NCBI GenBank assembly: GCA_964454015.1
Contig: CAYVQF010000029.1
Coordinates: 1 to 64,000, forward strand
Reading direction: 5' to 3'
Origin: CAYVQF01 sp964454015
GTDB taxonomy: Bacteria > Myxococcota_A > Bradymonadia > UBA4248
Length of the DNA stretch: 64,000 bases
Below the pieces are notes generated by a model. The model did no database searches, was not told the DNA's origin, and saw nothing but the letters and a program-made list of their open reading frames with translations. A program made the position numbers and the translations under genes. This document shows, piece after piece, positions 8,766-16,777 of the stretch (its first letter is position 1; each line of letters starts with the position of its first letter).

Positions 8766-10163
8766 ATGGCAGAGGACAAGAATCATGGCGCCGAGGTGGA
8801 CGAGGCGGTGGTAGCCGAGCTGAGCACCTCCACCGAGGCCATCCTCGAGAGCATCTCCGACGGGGTCTTCACGGTGAATCTTCGCTGGGAGGTGACCTCA
8901 TTCAACCGTGCGGCCGAGGAGATCACCGGCGTGCCGCGGGAGGAGGCCTTGGGACGTCCCTGTTCCGAGGTCTTTCGTTCCAGCCTCTGTGGGCCGGGTT
9001 GTGCCCTCCGCCAGACCTTGGAGGGGGGCAAAGCCATCATCGGCAAGGCCTGCACCATCATCGATCCCGAGGGGCGTCGTGTCCCCATCAGCGTGTCGAC
9101 GGCCATCATGCGGGACGCGGCAGGCCGGATCCTGGGTGGCGCCGAGACCTTCCGCGACCTGAGCGAGATCGAGGCCCTGCGCCAAGAAGTGAGCGCTGTC
9201 GCCTCGGTCGGGGAGCTGCGCAGCCACAGCCCTGAGATGCAGAAGATCTTTGCCATGTTGACGGCTGTGGCTGCCAGCCCGAGCACGGTGCTCATCGAGG
9301 GCGAGACCGGGACGGGTAAGGAGGTCATCGCTCGCACCTTGCACGCCCTCAGCCCGTGGTCGCGTGGGCCTTTCGTCGCGGTCAACTGCGCCGCTTTGCC
9401 TGACAACCTCCTGGAATCCGAACTCTTTGGCTATAAGGCGGGTGCCTTCACCGGCGCCAGCCGCGACAAGATCGGGCGCTTCGCCATGGCTCGCGGCGGC
9501 ACGCTCTTTCTCGACGAGATCGCCGAGATCTCGCCTTATGTCCAAGCCAAGCTGCTGCGGGTGCTCCAGGAGCGCGTCTATGAGCCTTTGGGTGCCACGC
9601 GCAGTGAGAGCAGTGACGCTCGCATCGTGGCGGCGACCAACCGGGATCTGGCAGCCATGGTGCGCGAGGGGCGTTTTCGGGAGGACCTCTTCTATCGCAT
9701 CAACGTCGTCCGCATCGCCCTCCCCCCGCTGGCGCGCCGGATCGAGGATGTGCCGCTTTTGGCCCACGAAATCATCGGCGAGCTCAATCGCCGGCAGGGG
9801 CGCAAGGTGCCGGGCCTGCAAGCCCAGGCCCTAGAGATCCTCATGGCCTACCATTGGCCTGGCAACGTGCGCGAGCTCGCCAATGTCATGGAGCGCGCTT
9901 TCATCCTCTGTGGTGAGCGCCCGATCGATGCCCAGGATCTGCCGCCCGAGTTGCTGGCGCAACGGCCGCCCACGCCCCTCCGCCGGGGGCGGGAGGAGCT
10001 GGAAGCGGCGCAGATCCAGGCGGCGTTGGCGCGCCATGGCAACAACCGGAGCGCCGCGGCCAAGTCTCTGGGGATTCACAAGAGCACCTTGTTCAGGCGC
10101 GTCAAGGCTTTGGGCCTGACCCTGCCGGTGACAGATGGGCGCCAGCGCCGCCGCCGCGACTAG
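8766..10163 (+). CDS. Sigma-54-dependent activator with N-terminal PAS domain
   Basis: A 465-residue bacterial enhancer-binding protein. The PAS domain (about 15-130) contains a CGPGC pair and a further Cys in GKACTII. The AAA+ domain has Walker A GETGTGKE near 179, the sigma-54-contacting GAFTGA near 226, the Walker B segment TLFLDEI and FREDLFYRINVV. A Fis-type helix-turn-helix (NNRSAAAKSLGIHKSTLFRRV) ends the protein. It lacks a receiver domain, so it likely senses a small molecule or redox state through the PAS domain. GAGAGG precedes ATG 8766. Its targets are unknown; the divergently arranged aldolase-like gene is only a neighbour. Confidence 0.9.
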   Translation: MAEDKNHGAEVDEAVVAELSTSTEAILESISDGVFTVNLRWEVTSFNRAAEEITGVPREEALGRPCSEVFRSSLCGPGCALRQTLEGGKAIIGKACTIIDPEGRRVPISVSTAIMRDAAGRILGGAETFRDLSEIEALRQEVSAVASVGELRSHSPEMQKIFAMLTAVAASPSTVLIEGETGTGKEVIARTLHALSPWSRGPFVAVNCAALPDNLLESELFGYKAGAFTGASRDKIGRFAMARGGTLFLDEIAEISPYVQAKLLRVLQERVYEPLGATRSESSDARIVAATNRDLAAMVREGRFREDLFYRINVVRIALPPLARRIEDVPLLAHEIIGELNRRQGRKVPGLQAQALEILMAYHWPGNVRELANVMERAFILCGERPIDAQDLPPELLAQRPPTPLRRGREELEAAQIQAALARHGNNRSAAAKSLGIHKSTLFRRVKALGLTLPVTDGRQRRRRD

Positions 10164-10205
10164 CGCCGCCGCCGGGTGAGGTGGAGGAGGCTGGGCGGCG
10201 GGCAA

Positions 10206-11780
10206 TCAGCCTGGGGCGCTTCTATCGGGTGCCTTGGCGGGGCGGAGGCCATAGCGGCGCAGCTTGGCCTGCAAGGTGGTCGGGGGCAGGCCCAATTGCG
10301 CCGCGGCGCCGTCGGGCCCGTAGATCTTGCCGCCACATTGGGCCAGGCTGTGGCGGAGGATGGCCGCGACTTGGGTGTCGAAGTCAGGGCTGGTTGGGGC
10401 CGCGGGTCCTGGCGTGGGAGCGGGGGCGATGACGCCGCCGAGGGCGGCGCGGAGGTCGAGGGTGTCGCCGACGCTGAGGATGAGGGCGCGCTCGAGGAGG
10501 TTCTCCAGCTCGCGGATGTTGCCGGGCCAGTGATGCGCCTGGAGCTGAGCCTGGGCCGCGGCATCGATATGGGGTGGGCGGCGGTTCATCCTGCGAGCGT
10601 GTTGGTGGAGGAGATGGCGGGCCAGGGTGGGGAGGTCGCCGCGGCGCTCCCGCAGGGGGGGCAGGGTGATGGGGAAGATGTTGAGACGGTAATAGAGATC
10701 GGCCCGGAACTCACCGGCGGCGACCATGGCTTCGAGGTCGCGGTTGGTGGCGGCGATGACGCGGACATCCACTTGGAGGGTCTCCTTGCCGCCCACCCGC
10801 TGGATGTGCCGCTCTTGCAGGGCGCGCAAGAGCTTGATCTGGAGTGGCAGGGGGGCGTCGCCGACCTCGTCGAGGAAGAGGGTTCCGAGGTGTGCCTCTT
10901 CGAAGCGGCCGAGGCGGCGCTGTACGGCGCCAGTGAAAGCACCCTTCTCGTGACCAAAGAGCTCCGATTCGACCAGGGCCTCCGGGATGGCGCCGAGGTT
11001 GACGGCGACGAAGGGTTGGTGGGCGCGCGGGCCGAGCTGATGGATGAGGCGGGCCATGCCCTCCTTCCCGGTGCCCGTTTCGCCGCGCAACAAGACGCTG
11101 GTGTCGGAGGGGGCGACGAGGCGCGCTTGGCGCAGGGCGTCTTGCATGGGTGGGCTGAGGGAGGTGTCGAGCCACTGGGGCCGGGTGGACTGGACCTCTT
11201 CTTTGAGGCGGCTGTTCTCGCGGCCCAGGCGTTGGTTGAGGCTTCGGATCTCTTCGACCATCAGGCTGTTGTGCAGGGCGATGGCCACGAGCAAGGAGAG
11301 GCGTTGCGCGGGGTGGAAGCAGCGGCAGAGGAGGCCCTCGTCGGGTCCGTGGGCGATGGAGAGGGCGCCGAGGAGGCGCGTGCCGACTTGGAGGGGGAAG
11401 ACGGCGAGGGAGGTGTAGCCGAGGTGGCGCAGGGACTCTTCGCGGTAGAGGCCTTGGTCCTCGATGGGGTCGAGGGTGAGGGGGCTGCGCTGTTGCAGGA
11501 CTTGGCCGACCAAGGTGCCCGTCAGCGGGAAGTCACTGCGGGGGGGCTTCTCTTCGTTGTGGTGCGCATCCGAGAGCCAGAGGAGGGTGGCGATGTCGGC
11601 GTTTTCGGGGTGCCACTGGTAGATGGCGATGCGGGTTTGGCCAAAGTGCTTGCGCAAGAGGTGGGCGCTCTGGCGCAGGACTTGTTCGAGGTCGAGTGAG
11701 GTGAGCAGGGTGTGGAGGGCCTCTTCGATGAAGCTCTCGCGGTCGCGCAGTCCGGGGCAGGCGGGGATGATGGTGGTCAT
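10206..11780 (-). CDS. Sigma-54-dependent activator with N-terminal GAF domain (NorR-like architecture)
   Basis: A 524-residue activator with GAF (about 15-175), AAA+ (GETGTGKEGMAR, GAFTGA near 280-285, TLFLDEVGDA, FRADLYYRLNIF) and a C-terminal HTH (GPDGAAAQLGLPPTTLQAKL). This GAF-AAA-HTH order is that of NorR, the nitric-oxide sensor, and FhlA. It is divergent from a cupin-ferredoxin pair preceded by a good -24/-12 element, so it is the likely activator of that operon. ATG 11780 was chosen by domain length; no clear ribosome site precedes it. Whether it senses NO is inference from context. Confidence 0.9.
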   Translation of the reverse strand: MTTIIPACPGLRDRESFIEEALHTLLTSLDLEQVLRQSAHLLRKHFGQTRIAIYQWHPENADIATLLWLSDAHHNEEKPPRSDFPLTGTLVGQVLQQRSPLTLDPIEDQGLYREESLRHLGYTSLAVFPLQVGTRLLGALSIAHGPDEGLLCRCFHPAQRLSLLVAIALHNSLMVEEIRSLNQRLGRENSRLKEEVQSTRPQWLDTSLSPPMQDALRQARLVAPSDTSVLLRGETGTGKEGMARLIHQLGPRAHQPFVAVNLGAIPEALVESELFGHEKGAFTGAVQRRLGRFEEAHLGTLFLDEVGDAPLPLQIKLLRALQERHIQRVGGKETLQVDVRVIAATNRDLEAMVAAGEFRADLYYRLNIFPITLPPLRERRGDLPTLARHLLHQHARRMNRRPPHIDAAAQAQLQAHHWPGNIRELENLLERALILSVGDTLDLRAALGGVIAPAPTPGPAAPTSPDFDTQVAAILRHSLAQCGGKIYGPDGAAAQLGLPPTTLQAKLRRYGLRPAKAPDRSAPG

Positions 11781-11822
11781 GGGGTGGCGTTGGGGGGTGG
11801 TGCCGGAGGTTGCGTCACCCAA

Positions 11823-11873
11823 ATAAGGTTGCGGCACCCGCCGGGCGTTGGGTTGGCAACGATATAAGGTTGC
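11823..11873. promoter_or_regulatory. Direct repeats ATAAGGTTGC, candidate activator sites
   Basis: ATAAGGTTGC occurs at 11823-11832 and 11864-11873, 41 bp apart (about four helical turns), with a partial third copy (GGAGGTTGC) near 11806. They lie 85-150 bp upstream of the sigma-54 promoter, the usual distance for enhancer sites of an activator such as the adjacent GAF protein. They could equally be part of that gene's own promoter. Confidence 0.4.
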
Positions 11874-11956
11874 TAGGCCAGGGGTCAAGGCGGTGCGCTG
11901 GGGCGATGCGCGTGGATCCATAAAGATAATAGTCGGTTGAAGAACAAGCAGGCCAT

Positions 11957-11972
11957 TGGCAAGCTTCGTGCA
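11957..11972 (+). promoter_or_regulatory. Sigma-54 promoter (-24/-12) of the cupin-ferredoxin operon
   Basis: TGGCAAG-CTTC-GTGCA matches the sigma-54 consensus TGGCACG-N4-TTGCA at 6/7 and 4/5 positions, with the required 10 bp between the GG (11958-11959) and GC (11970-11971). The transcript would start near 11983, about 35 nt before the cupin start. A divergent sigma-54 activator lies alongside. Confidence 0.7.
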
Positions 11973-12018
11973 GTGAGGGCGGTGGGCTCGCTGATGTGCC
12001 ATGACCAAGGAGCGAATG

Positions 12019-12363
12019 ATGCACGAAGAGATGAAGAAAGTTGAAGGTTTGGAGCTAGGCAAGGTGGTGAATCTGGCCGACGCGTTGGAGGTGGTGAGCG
12101 GTGCGGTGGTGAGTCGCACGCTGTTGAAGCGGCCGACGGGGAACATCACCCTCTTTACTTTTGGCGTGGGTCAGGGGCTGAGTGAGCACACGGCGCCCTT
12201 TGACGCTTGGCTGCAGGTGCTGGATGGCGAAGCGCGGGTGCGCATCGGGGGTGAGGATCACCAGGTGCGGTCCGGTGAGGTGGTGATCATGCCGGCGGAC
12301 GTGCCGCATGCTTTGGAGGCGGTGGCGCCGTTGAAGATGTTGTTGGTGATGATTCGCAGCTAA
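12019..12363 (+). CDS. Small cupin-domain protein
   Basis: A 114-residue single cupin. The barrel motifs are SEHTAPFDAWLQVLDGEARVRI and MPADVPHALEAV, but the first motif keeps only one clear His (SEH), so metal binding is uncertain. AAGGAG at 12007-12012 favours ATG 12019 over ATG 12016 or 12001. The ferredoxin follows after 24 bp, and both sit behind the sigma-54 promoter. Such cupin plus ferredoxin pairs occur near hcp in anaerobes; a sensing or protective role in nitrosative stress is inference. Confidence 0.8.
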   Translation: MHEEMKKVEGLELGKVVNLADALEVVSGAVVSRTLLKRPTGNITLFTFGVGQGLSEHTAPFDAWLQVLDGEARVRIGGEDHQVRSGEVVIMPADVPHALEAVAPLKMLLVMIRS

Positions 12364-12387
12364 AGGTTGGGAATGGGAGGGCGAGAG

Positions 12388-13203
12388 ATGCTGAAGCGCA
12401 AGATTATCGAGATTGACGCCGAGAAGTGCGATGGCTGTGGGCTGTGTGTGAGCGCGTGTCATGAGGGGGCCATTGCCATGGTGGATGGCAAGGCGCGTCT
12501 GGTGAGCGACGTGTATTGCGATGGCTTGGGGGACTGTCTTGGGGAGTGTCCACAGGGGGCCATCACGATGGTCGAGCGCGAGGCGGCGCCCTTTGACGCT
12601 GCGGCGGTGGCGGCGCGTCTGGGGTCGCAGGCGGCGGTGTCCGGGGGGTGTCCGGGGTCTCGGGCGCAGTCTCTGGGGCCAGCTCCGGCGGCGGTGCATG
12701 GCGGCTGTCCGGGGTCGCGGGTGCAGAGCTTTGCGACGGTGCCAGCGGCGGCGCGTTTCGGCGGTCCGGCGCCCTGTTGTCCGAGCCAAGAGGTGAAGGG
12801 TGTCGCGCCAGTGGTGGCGGGCGCCGTGGCGCAGGGGGTGCGCAACTGGCCGCTGCAGTTGCATTTGGTGCCCGTGCAGGCGCCCTACTACGCGGGGGCC
12901 CGTTTGTTGGTGGCGGCGGACTGTGTGGCCTTCGCGTGTCCGACCTTCCACTCGACCTTGCTGGCTGAGCGGACGGTGGTCATTGCGTGTCCGAAGTTGG
13001 ACGACACCTCGGCCTATGTGGAGAAGCTGGCGGCGATTCTGCGTTTCAACGAGGTGGAGGCCGTGGAGGTGGCCATCATGGAGGTGCCCTGCTGTGGCGG
13101 TCTACAGCGTCTGGTGCGCGAGGCGGTGGCGCGCTCGGGCAAGGCGTTGGAGGTGGTGGTGCAGCGGGTGTCGTTGCGGGGAGAGGTGAGCGTCATCGGG
13201 TGA
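12388..13203 (+). CDS. 4Fe-4S ferredoxin-type protein with Cys-rich repeat linker (Hcp-associated type)
   Basis: 271 residues. The N-terminus is a two-cluster ferredoxin with CDGCGLCVSACHEGAI and a second set in YCDGLGDCLGECPQGAI. A linker then carries GCPGSR twice plus a third CCPSQ segment, at roughly 25-residue intervals. The C-terminal domain (VAADCVAFACPTFH, IACPKLDDT, EVPCCGGL) has more cysteines, so it may hold further clusters. GGGAGG precedes ATG 12388 by 7 nt. Proteins of this build often sit next to hybrid cluster protein genes and could be its electron donor; the hcp here is 34 kb away. Confidence 0.8.
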   Translation: MLKRKIIEIDAEKCDGCGLCVSACHEGAIAMVDGKARLVSDVYCDGLGDCLGECPQGAITMVEREAAPFDAAAVAARLGSQAAVSGGCPGSRAQSLGPAPAAVHGGCPGSRVQSFATVPAAARFGGPAPCCPSQEVKGVAPVVAGAVAQGVRNWPLQLHLVPVQAPYYAGARLLVAADCVAFACPTFHSTLLAERTVVIACPKLDDTSAYVEKLAAILRFNEVEAVEVAIMEVPCCGGLQRLVREAVARSGKALEVVVQRVSLRGEVSVIG

Positions 13204-13329
13204 GAGGGGGGTGGACAATTGTCGGGGGGCAGGCGAGCATGTTGGGGGGCATTGGCGGCGGGAGACCCGTTGTGCGCCGTGGCGGCGCCGTGACCGTCAC
13301 CTCCAACCCTCGTGTGGGGCCTCGGGGTC

Positions 13330-14082
13330 ATGGAAGCGTGGGAGCGAATAGCGCGGGACCTGTTGTTGGCGATCGACCAGGGAACGTTGTCGGTGAGTGG
13401 CCGCTCGGCGTGCCCTTATCTGCCGGATCGCGAGATGGAGGCCGTGGCCTTCAGGGCGGCGCGTTTGCCTCCTGTTCTCTATGATGCGCTGTTGTTGCGG
13501 GGCTTTCGCCGCTCGGGTGACGTCTTTTATCGGCCCCAATGTGAGGGCTGCCAGGCCTGTACGCCGCTGCGCCTGCGGGTGGGGGAGCTGCGTCCGAGCC
13601 GGTCGCAGCGGCGCGTGTGGCGGCGCAACGCGTCGGTGAAGGTGGCGCTGGCGCCCCTGGTGTTGGACGATGAGATCTACGATATTTACGTGCGTTACAT
13701 GGACTTTCAACATCCCGGTTCGCCGCAAGGGAGCGAGCGGGAGGAGCTCGAGCGCTTTCTGTTCACTTCCTCCGTGGATAGCCTAGCGGTGCATTTTCGC
13801 TTGGACGGGCAGCTCTTTGCCGTGAGCGTCGTCGACATTTGTCCGGGGCGGAGCTTGTCGAGTGTGTACCACTTCTTCGCGCCCGCGCAGGCCCACCGCT
13901 CCCCTGGGGTTTTGTCGGTGTTGTGGGAGAACGCGCTAGCGCAACGGATGAATATTCCCTACTACTATTTGGGTTATTGGGTGCCGGGCGCTCCGACCAT
14001 GGATTACAAGGCGCGCTATGGGCCGCATGAGATTTTGGTCGGAGCGGGTTGGTGTAGGCCGGCGATGGACGAGAGTTCCTAG
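13330..14082 (+). CDS. bpt: Aspartate/glutamate leucyltransferase (Bpt), N-end rule
   Basis: 250 residues, the usual Bpt size. It transfers leucine from Leu-tRNA onto proteins with N-terminal Asp or Glu, marking them for ClpAP. Seen motifs: CPYLPDREME near the N-terminus, YRPQCEGCQACTPLRL (the CxxC pair), and the C-terminal GYWVPGAPTMDYKARYGPHE typical of the family. ATG 13330 is assumed; GGGG lies just upstream but the site is weak, and in-frame codons to 13312 are possible. The next gene begins 13 bp after the stop. Confidence 0.92.
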   Translation: MEAWERIARDLLLAIDQGTLSVSGRSACPYLPDREMEAVAFRAARLPPVLYDALLLRGFRRSGDVFYRPQCEGCQACTPLRLRVGELRPSRSQRRVWRRNASVKVALAPLVLDDEIYDIYVRYMDFQHPGSPQGSEREELERFLFTSSVDSLAVHFRLDGQLFAVSVVDICPGRSLSSVYHFFAPAQAHRSPGVLSVLWENALAQRMNIPYYYLGYWVPGAPTMDYKARYGPHEILVGAGWCRPAMDESS

Positions 14083-14095
14083 GAGGGGTCGAGAG

Positions 14096-15622
14096 ATGGG
14101 CAATTTGGAAGCGCGTCCCGTGGAAGAGGGGCAACGGAGAAGGGTCTTACAGGCGCTGCGCAAGTCGCGCGGGCGGGTGACCGTTGGAGATGTGGTCACG
14201 GCGACGGGTCTGGCTCGCGAGGAGGCAGAGGGGACCTTGCGCAGCCTTTTGGGTACCCACGAGGGCCACCTGGAGGTGAGCGAAGATGGCGATCTGATTT
14301 ACCTCTTCGACCCGTCTCTGGTGCGTCGGGATGAGCGCGGCGCCTGGGAGCGCTTCCAAGATGCGGCGTGGCGCGCCTTCAAGGCGGGCTTCAAGGTGTG
14401 GATCATGGTGATGTTGGTGGCGTACTTCGTCATCTACGTGACCTTGGCCATCGCCGCTTTCGTGGCGCTCATGTCGCAGAACCGCAACAGCAGCAGTAGC
14501 AGCAGGCGCGGCCCCAACATACCGATATTCTGGTTGTTCTATATTTTTTGGACCCCCGATTGGCGCTACGGCTCGGGCTATTACGGGCACAGCTACCAGC
14601 AGCAGAGTCGGCGCAGCTCCTTTGGGCAGAGCGCGCCCAAGGCGCCCTTCTACAAGCAGGTCTTTGCCTTCGTCTTTGGCCCCGACGTGTTGCCCGTGGA
14701 TCCCTTGGAGCGAGATCGCAAGGCGGCCGAGTTGATCCGAGCCAAACGCGGGGTCATCACCGTGGCGGACTGGGTGCGCTTCTCCGGCGACAGTCGTGCC
14801 AAGGCGGACAGTGAGCTGGGCCGAATTTTGGCGGCTTTCGACGGCGAGGTGGAGATCTCCGAAGAGGGTGAGGTCCTCTATGTTTTCAAAGGCCTGCTCC
14901 TCTCGGCCGAGGGCGCCAAGGTCAGCGAACCGCCGCCGGCCTGGCACCGTCTGGAGGTGCCCAAGAGCCTCACGGGCAACAAATCGGGGCCCAATTGGCT
15001 CATCGGCGTTTTCAATGCCTTCAACCTGGTCTTTGCCGTGATTTCGCCGTCGGCCCTCTTCCCCATCCTGGAGATCTCTGGTCCCGTTGCCATGGTGGGC
15101 TTGGTCTACGTCCCGGGGGTCTTCTCCTTGCTCTTCTTCGCCGTGCCGGCCTTGCGCTGGGTCGCCTTGAGCCGGGAGAACCTGCGGCGCCACGAGCGCA
15201 ACGTGCGCCGTCTGGTGTTGCGGGCGGTTTTTGCCTCCGTGGAGGGGCGGGAGCAGATCGCCGTGCCGGCGGGCGCGGTCAAGGAGGACGTCGTGAAGGC
15301 CTTGCGCCAGGTCAAGACCACGGGCGACGTGGCCGTCATTGACCAGGTATGGCGCGAGACGACGGCCGAGTTCGAGGCGGACATTGCAGGGGTGGAGCAG
15401 GGCGAAGGGGGCTTCGTCTTTCCGAGCTTATGGCGTGCCTTCCAAGAAGCGGAGAAGGCGCGTGCGGCGCTGCGGCTGGATCAGCAGAAAGTGGGGGCGG
15501 TGGTTTTTGCCACGGCGGACAGCAATGACGAGGCCGAGGCGCGCGAGCTGCAGGCCTTCGAGCGCGAGCTGGGGGTGGCCGAGGAGGAGGCCGAAGTGGG
15601 CGTGGGGCGGCGGCACCATTGA
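14096..15622 (+). CDS. Membrane protein with repeated winged-helix-like modules
   Basis: A 508-residue protein I cannot assign a function. Residues about 15-77 and 225-285 are two copies of one module: a basic helix, a V(T)VxDxVxxxG turn, a long helix, and a strand ending in EVSEDGDLIYLF or EISEEGEVLYVF. A third, weaker copy (IAVPAGAVKEDV to GGFVF) lies near 395-455. Transmembrane segments follow module 1 (about 97-125) and module 2 (about 310-370). Ser-rich and Tyr-rich loops separate them. AGGAGGGG precedes ATG 14096. It could anchor regulatory or protein-binding modules in the membrane. Confidence 0.7.
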   Translation: MGNLEARPVEEGQRRRVLQALRKSRGRVTVGDVVTATGLAREEAEGTLRSLLGTHEGHLEVSEDGDLIYLFDPSLVRRDERGAWERFQDAAWRAFKAGFKVWIMVMLVAYFVIYVTLAIAAFVALMSQNRNSSSSSRRGPNIPIFWLFYIFWTPDWRYGSGYYGHSYQQQSRRSSFGQSAPKAPFYKQVFAFVFGPDVLPVDPLERDRKAAELIRAKRGVITVADWVRFSGDSRAKADSELGRILAAFDGEVEISEEGEVLYVFKGLLLSAEGAKVSEPPPAWHRLEVPKSLTGNKSGPNWLIGVFNAFNLVFAVISPSALFPILEISGPVAMVGLVYVPGVFSLLFFAVPALRWVALSRENLRRHERNVRRLVLRAVFASVEGREQIAVPAGAVKEDVVKALRQVKTTGDVAVIDQVWRETTAEFEADIAGVEQGEGGFVFPSLWRAFQEAEKARAALRLDQQKVGAVVFATADSNDEAEARELQAFERELGVAEEEAEVGVGRRHH

Positions 15623-15697
15623 CGCTTTTCTCTGCCTGCCACATGCGCTAGGGTGGCGTGGCCGCGCCTGAGTGGCGCGCCCATGGAGGCCTTGGTT

Positions 15698-16777
15698 ATG
15701 AGCACCGTCTATTTCGTGCCCCTGATGTCCGCTGCGGCCGACGCCGAGGTAGAGGCGGCCATTGGCCGGCTGGTCGCCGCGGCGGGCCTGGCTGAGATCG
15801 TGCGGCGCAACGATCTGACGGCGGTCAAGCTGCACGTCGGTGAGCCTGGGACGACGACTTTCGTGCAGCCCCGTTTAGTAGCTGGGCTGGTTGGCCAGCT
15901 CAAAGCCCTTGGCTCTCACCCCTTTCTCACGGACACGGCGGTGCTTTACAAGAGTCCGCGCAACAACGCCGTGACCCACGCGGCGGTGGCGCATGCCCAT
16001 GGTTTTGGCATCGAGGCCGTTGGCGCGCCCTTCATTCCAGCCGATGGACTCAATGGCAGCGACGAGGTGGTGGTTGCCATCGAGGGGGGGAAGCACTTCA
16101 AGGAAGTGGCGGTCGCGGCGGGCATCGTCCAGGCGCGGAGCGTGGTGGTCTTGTCGCACGTGACGGGCCACCTGGGGACGGGCTTTGCGGCGACGCTCAA
16201 GAATCTGGCCATGGGTTGCTGCTCGCGCAAAGCGAAGCTTCGCCAGCACTCGGGGCACATCCCCAAGGTGCTGCGCAAGCGCTGTGTCGCCTGTGGGGTC
16301 TGCGTGGCGGGTTGCCCGGAAGAGGCCATCGACCTGAGCGGACCAGGGGGTGTCGCGTCCATTGCCGCCGAGCGCTGCATTGGCTGCGGCGAGTGTGTGG
16401 CCCTGTGCCGCGATGACGCGATAGGCCTGGACTGGGATGTGACCGGCCCCAGCTTGCAGGAGCGCATCGTCGAGCACGCCCTGGGGGTGGTGCGGGCCAA
16501 GGCCGGTCGCATCTTTTTCCTAACGGTGGCGCAGAACATGACCAAGGACTGCGACTGTATGGGCTTGGCTCAGCAGCCGGTGGTGGGCGATCTGGGTCTC
16601 TTCGCGGGGACGGACCCCGTGGCGGTGGACCAGGCGGTGGCGACGATGATTGAGGCGGTAGAGGGGCGTTCTTTTTCCGACGCGGCGCAGTGGCCCCAGA
16701 TCGACGGCGGGGTCCAGTTGGCCTACGGCGAGTCCTTGGGCTTGGGTTCGCGCCAGGTGAACTTGGTGAGTCTATGA
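15698..16777 (+). CDS. DUF362-domain protein with two 4Fe-4S clusters
   Basis: 359 residues with an N-terminal DUF362 domain (VKLHVGEPGTTTF, LSHVTGHLGTGFAATLKNLAMGCC), a ferredoxin insert (CVACGVCVAGCPEEAI and CIGCGECVALCRDDAI) and the C-terminal GLFAGTDPVAVDQAV signature. This order is conserved in cytosolic DUF362 iron-sulfur proteins, whose function is not established. GGAGGC lies 8 nt before ATG 15698; ATG 15683 is an alternative. Its stop overlaps the next ATG by 4 bp. Confidence 0.88.
   Translation: MSTVYFVPLMSAAADAEVEAAIGRLVAAAGLAEIVRRNDLTAVKLHVGEPGTTTFVQPRLVAGLVGQLKALGSHPFLTDTAVLYKSPRNNAVTHAAVAHAHGFGIEAVGAPFIPADGLNGSDEVVVAIEGGKHFKEVAVAAGIVQARSVVVLSHVTGHLGTGFAATLKNLAMGCCSRKAKLRQHSGHIPKVLRKRCVACGVCVAGCPEEAIDLSGPGGVASIAAERCIGCGECVALCRDDAIGLDWDVTGPSLQERIVEHALGVVRAKAGRIFFLTVAQNMTKDCDCMGLAQQPVVGDLGLFAGTDPVAVDQAVATMIEAVEGRSFSDAAQWPQIDGGVQLAYGESLGLGSRQVNLVSL

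Noticed and set aside
10176..11699. A 507-residue + strand frame across the GAF activator
   Set aside because: It is antisense to a protein with full sigma-54 activator motifs and has no recognisable domain.
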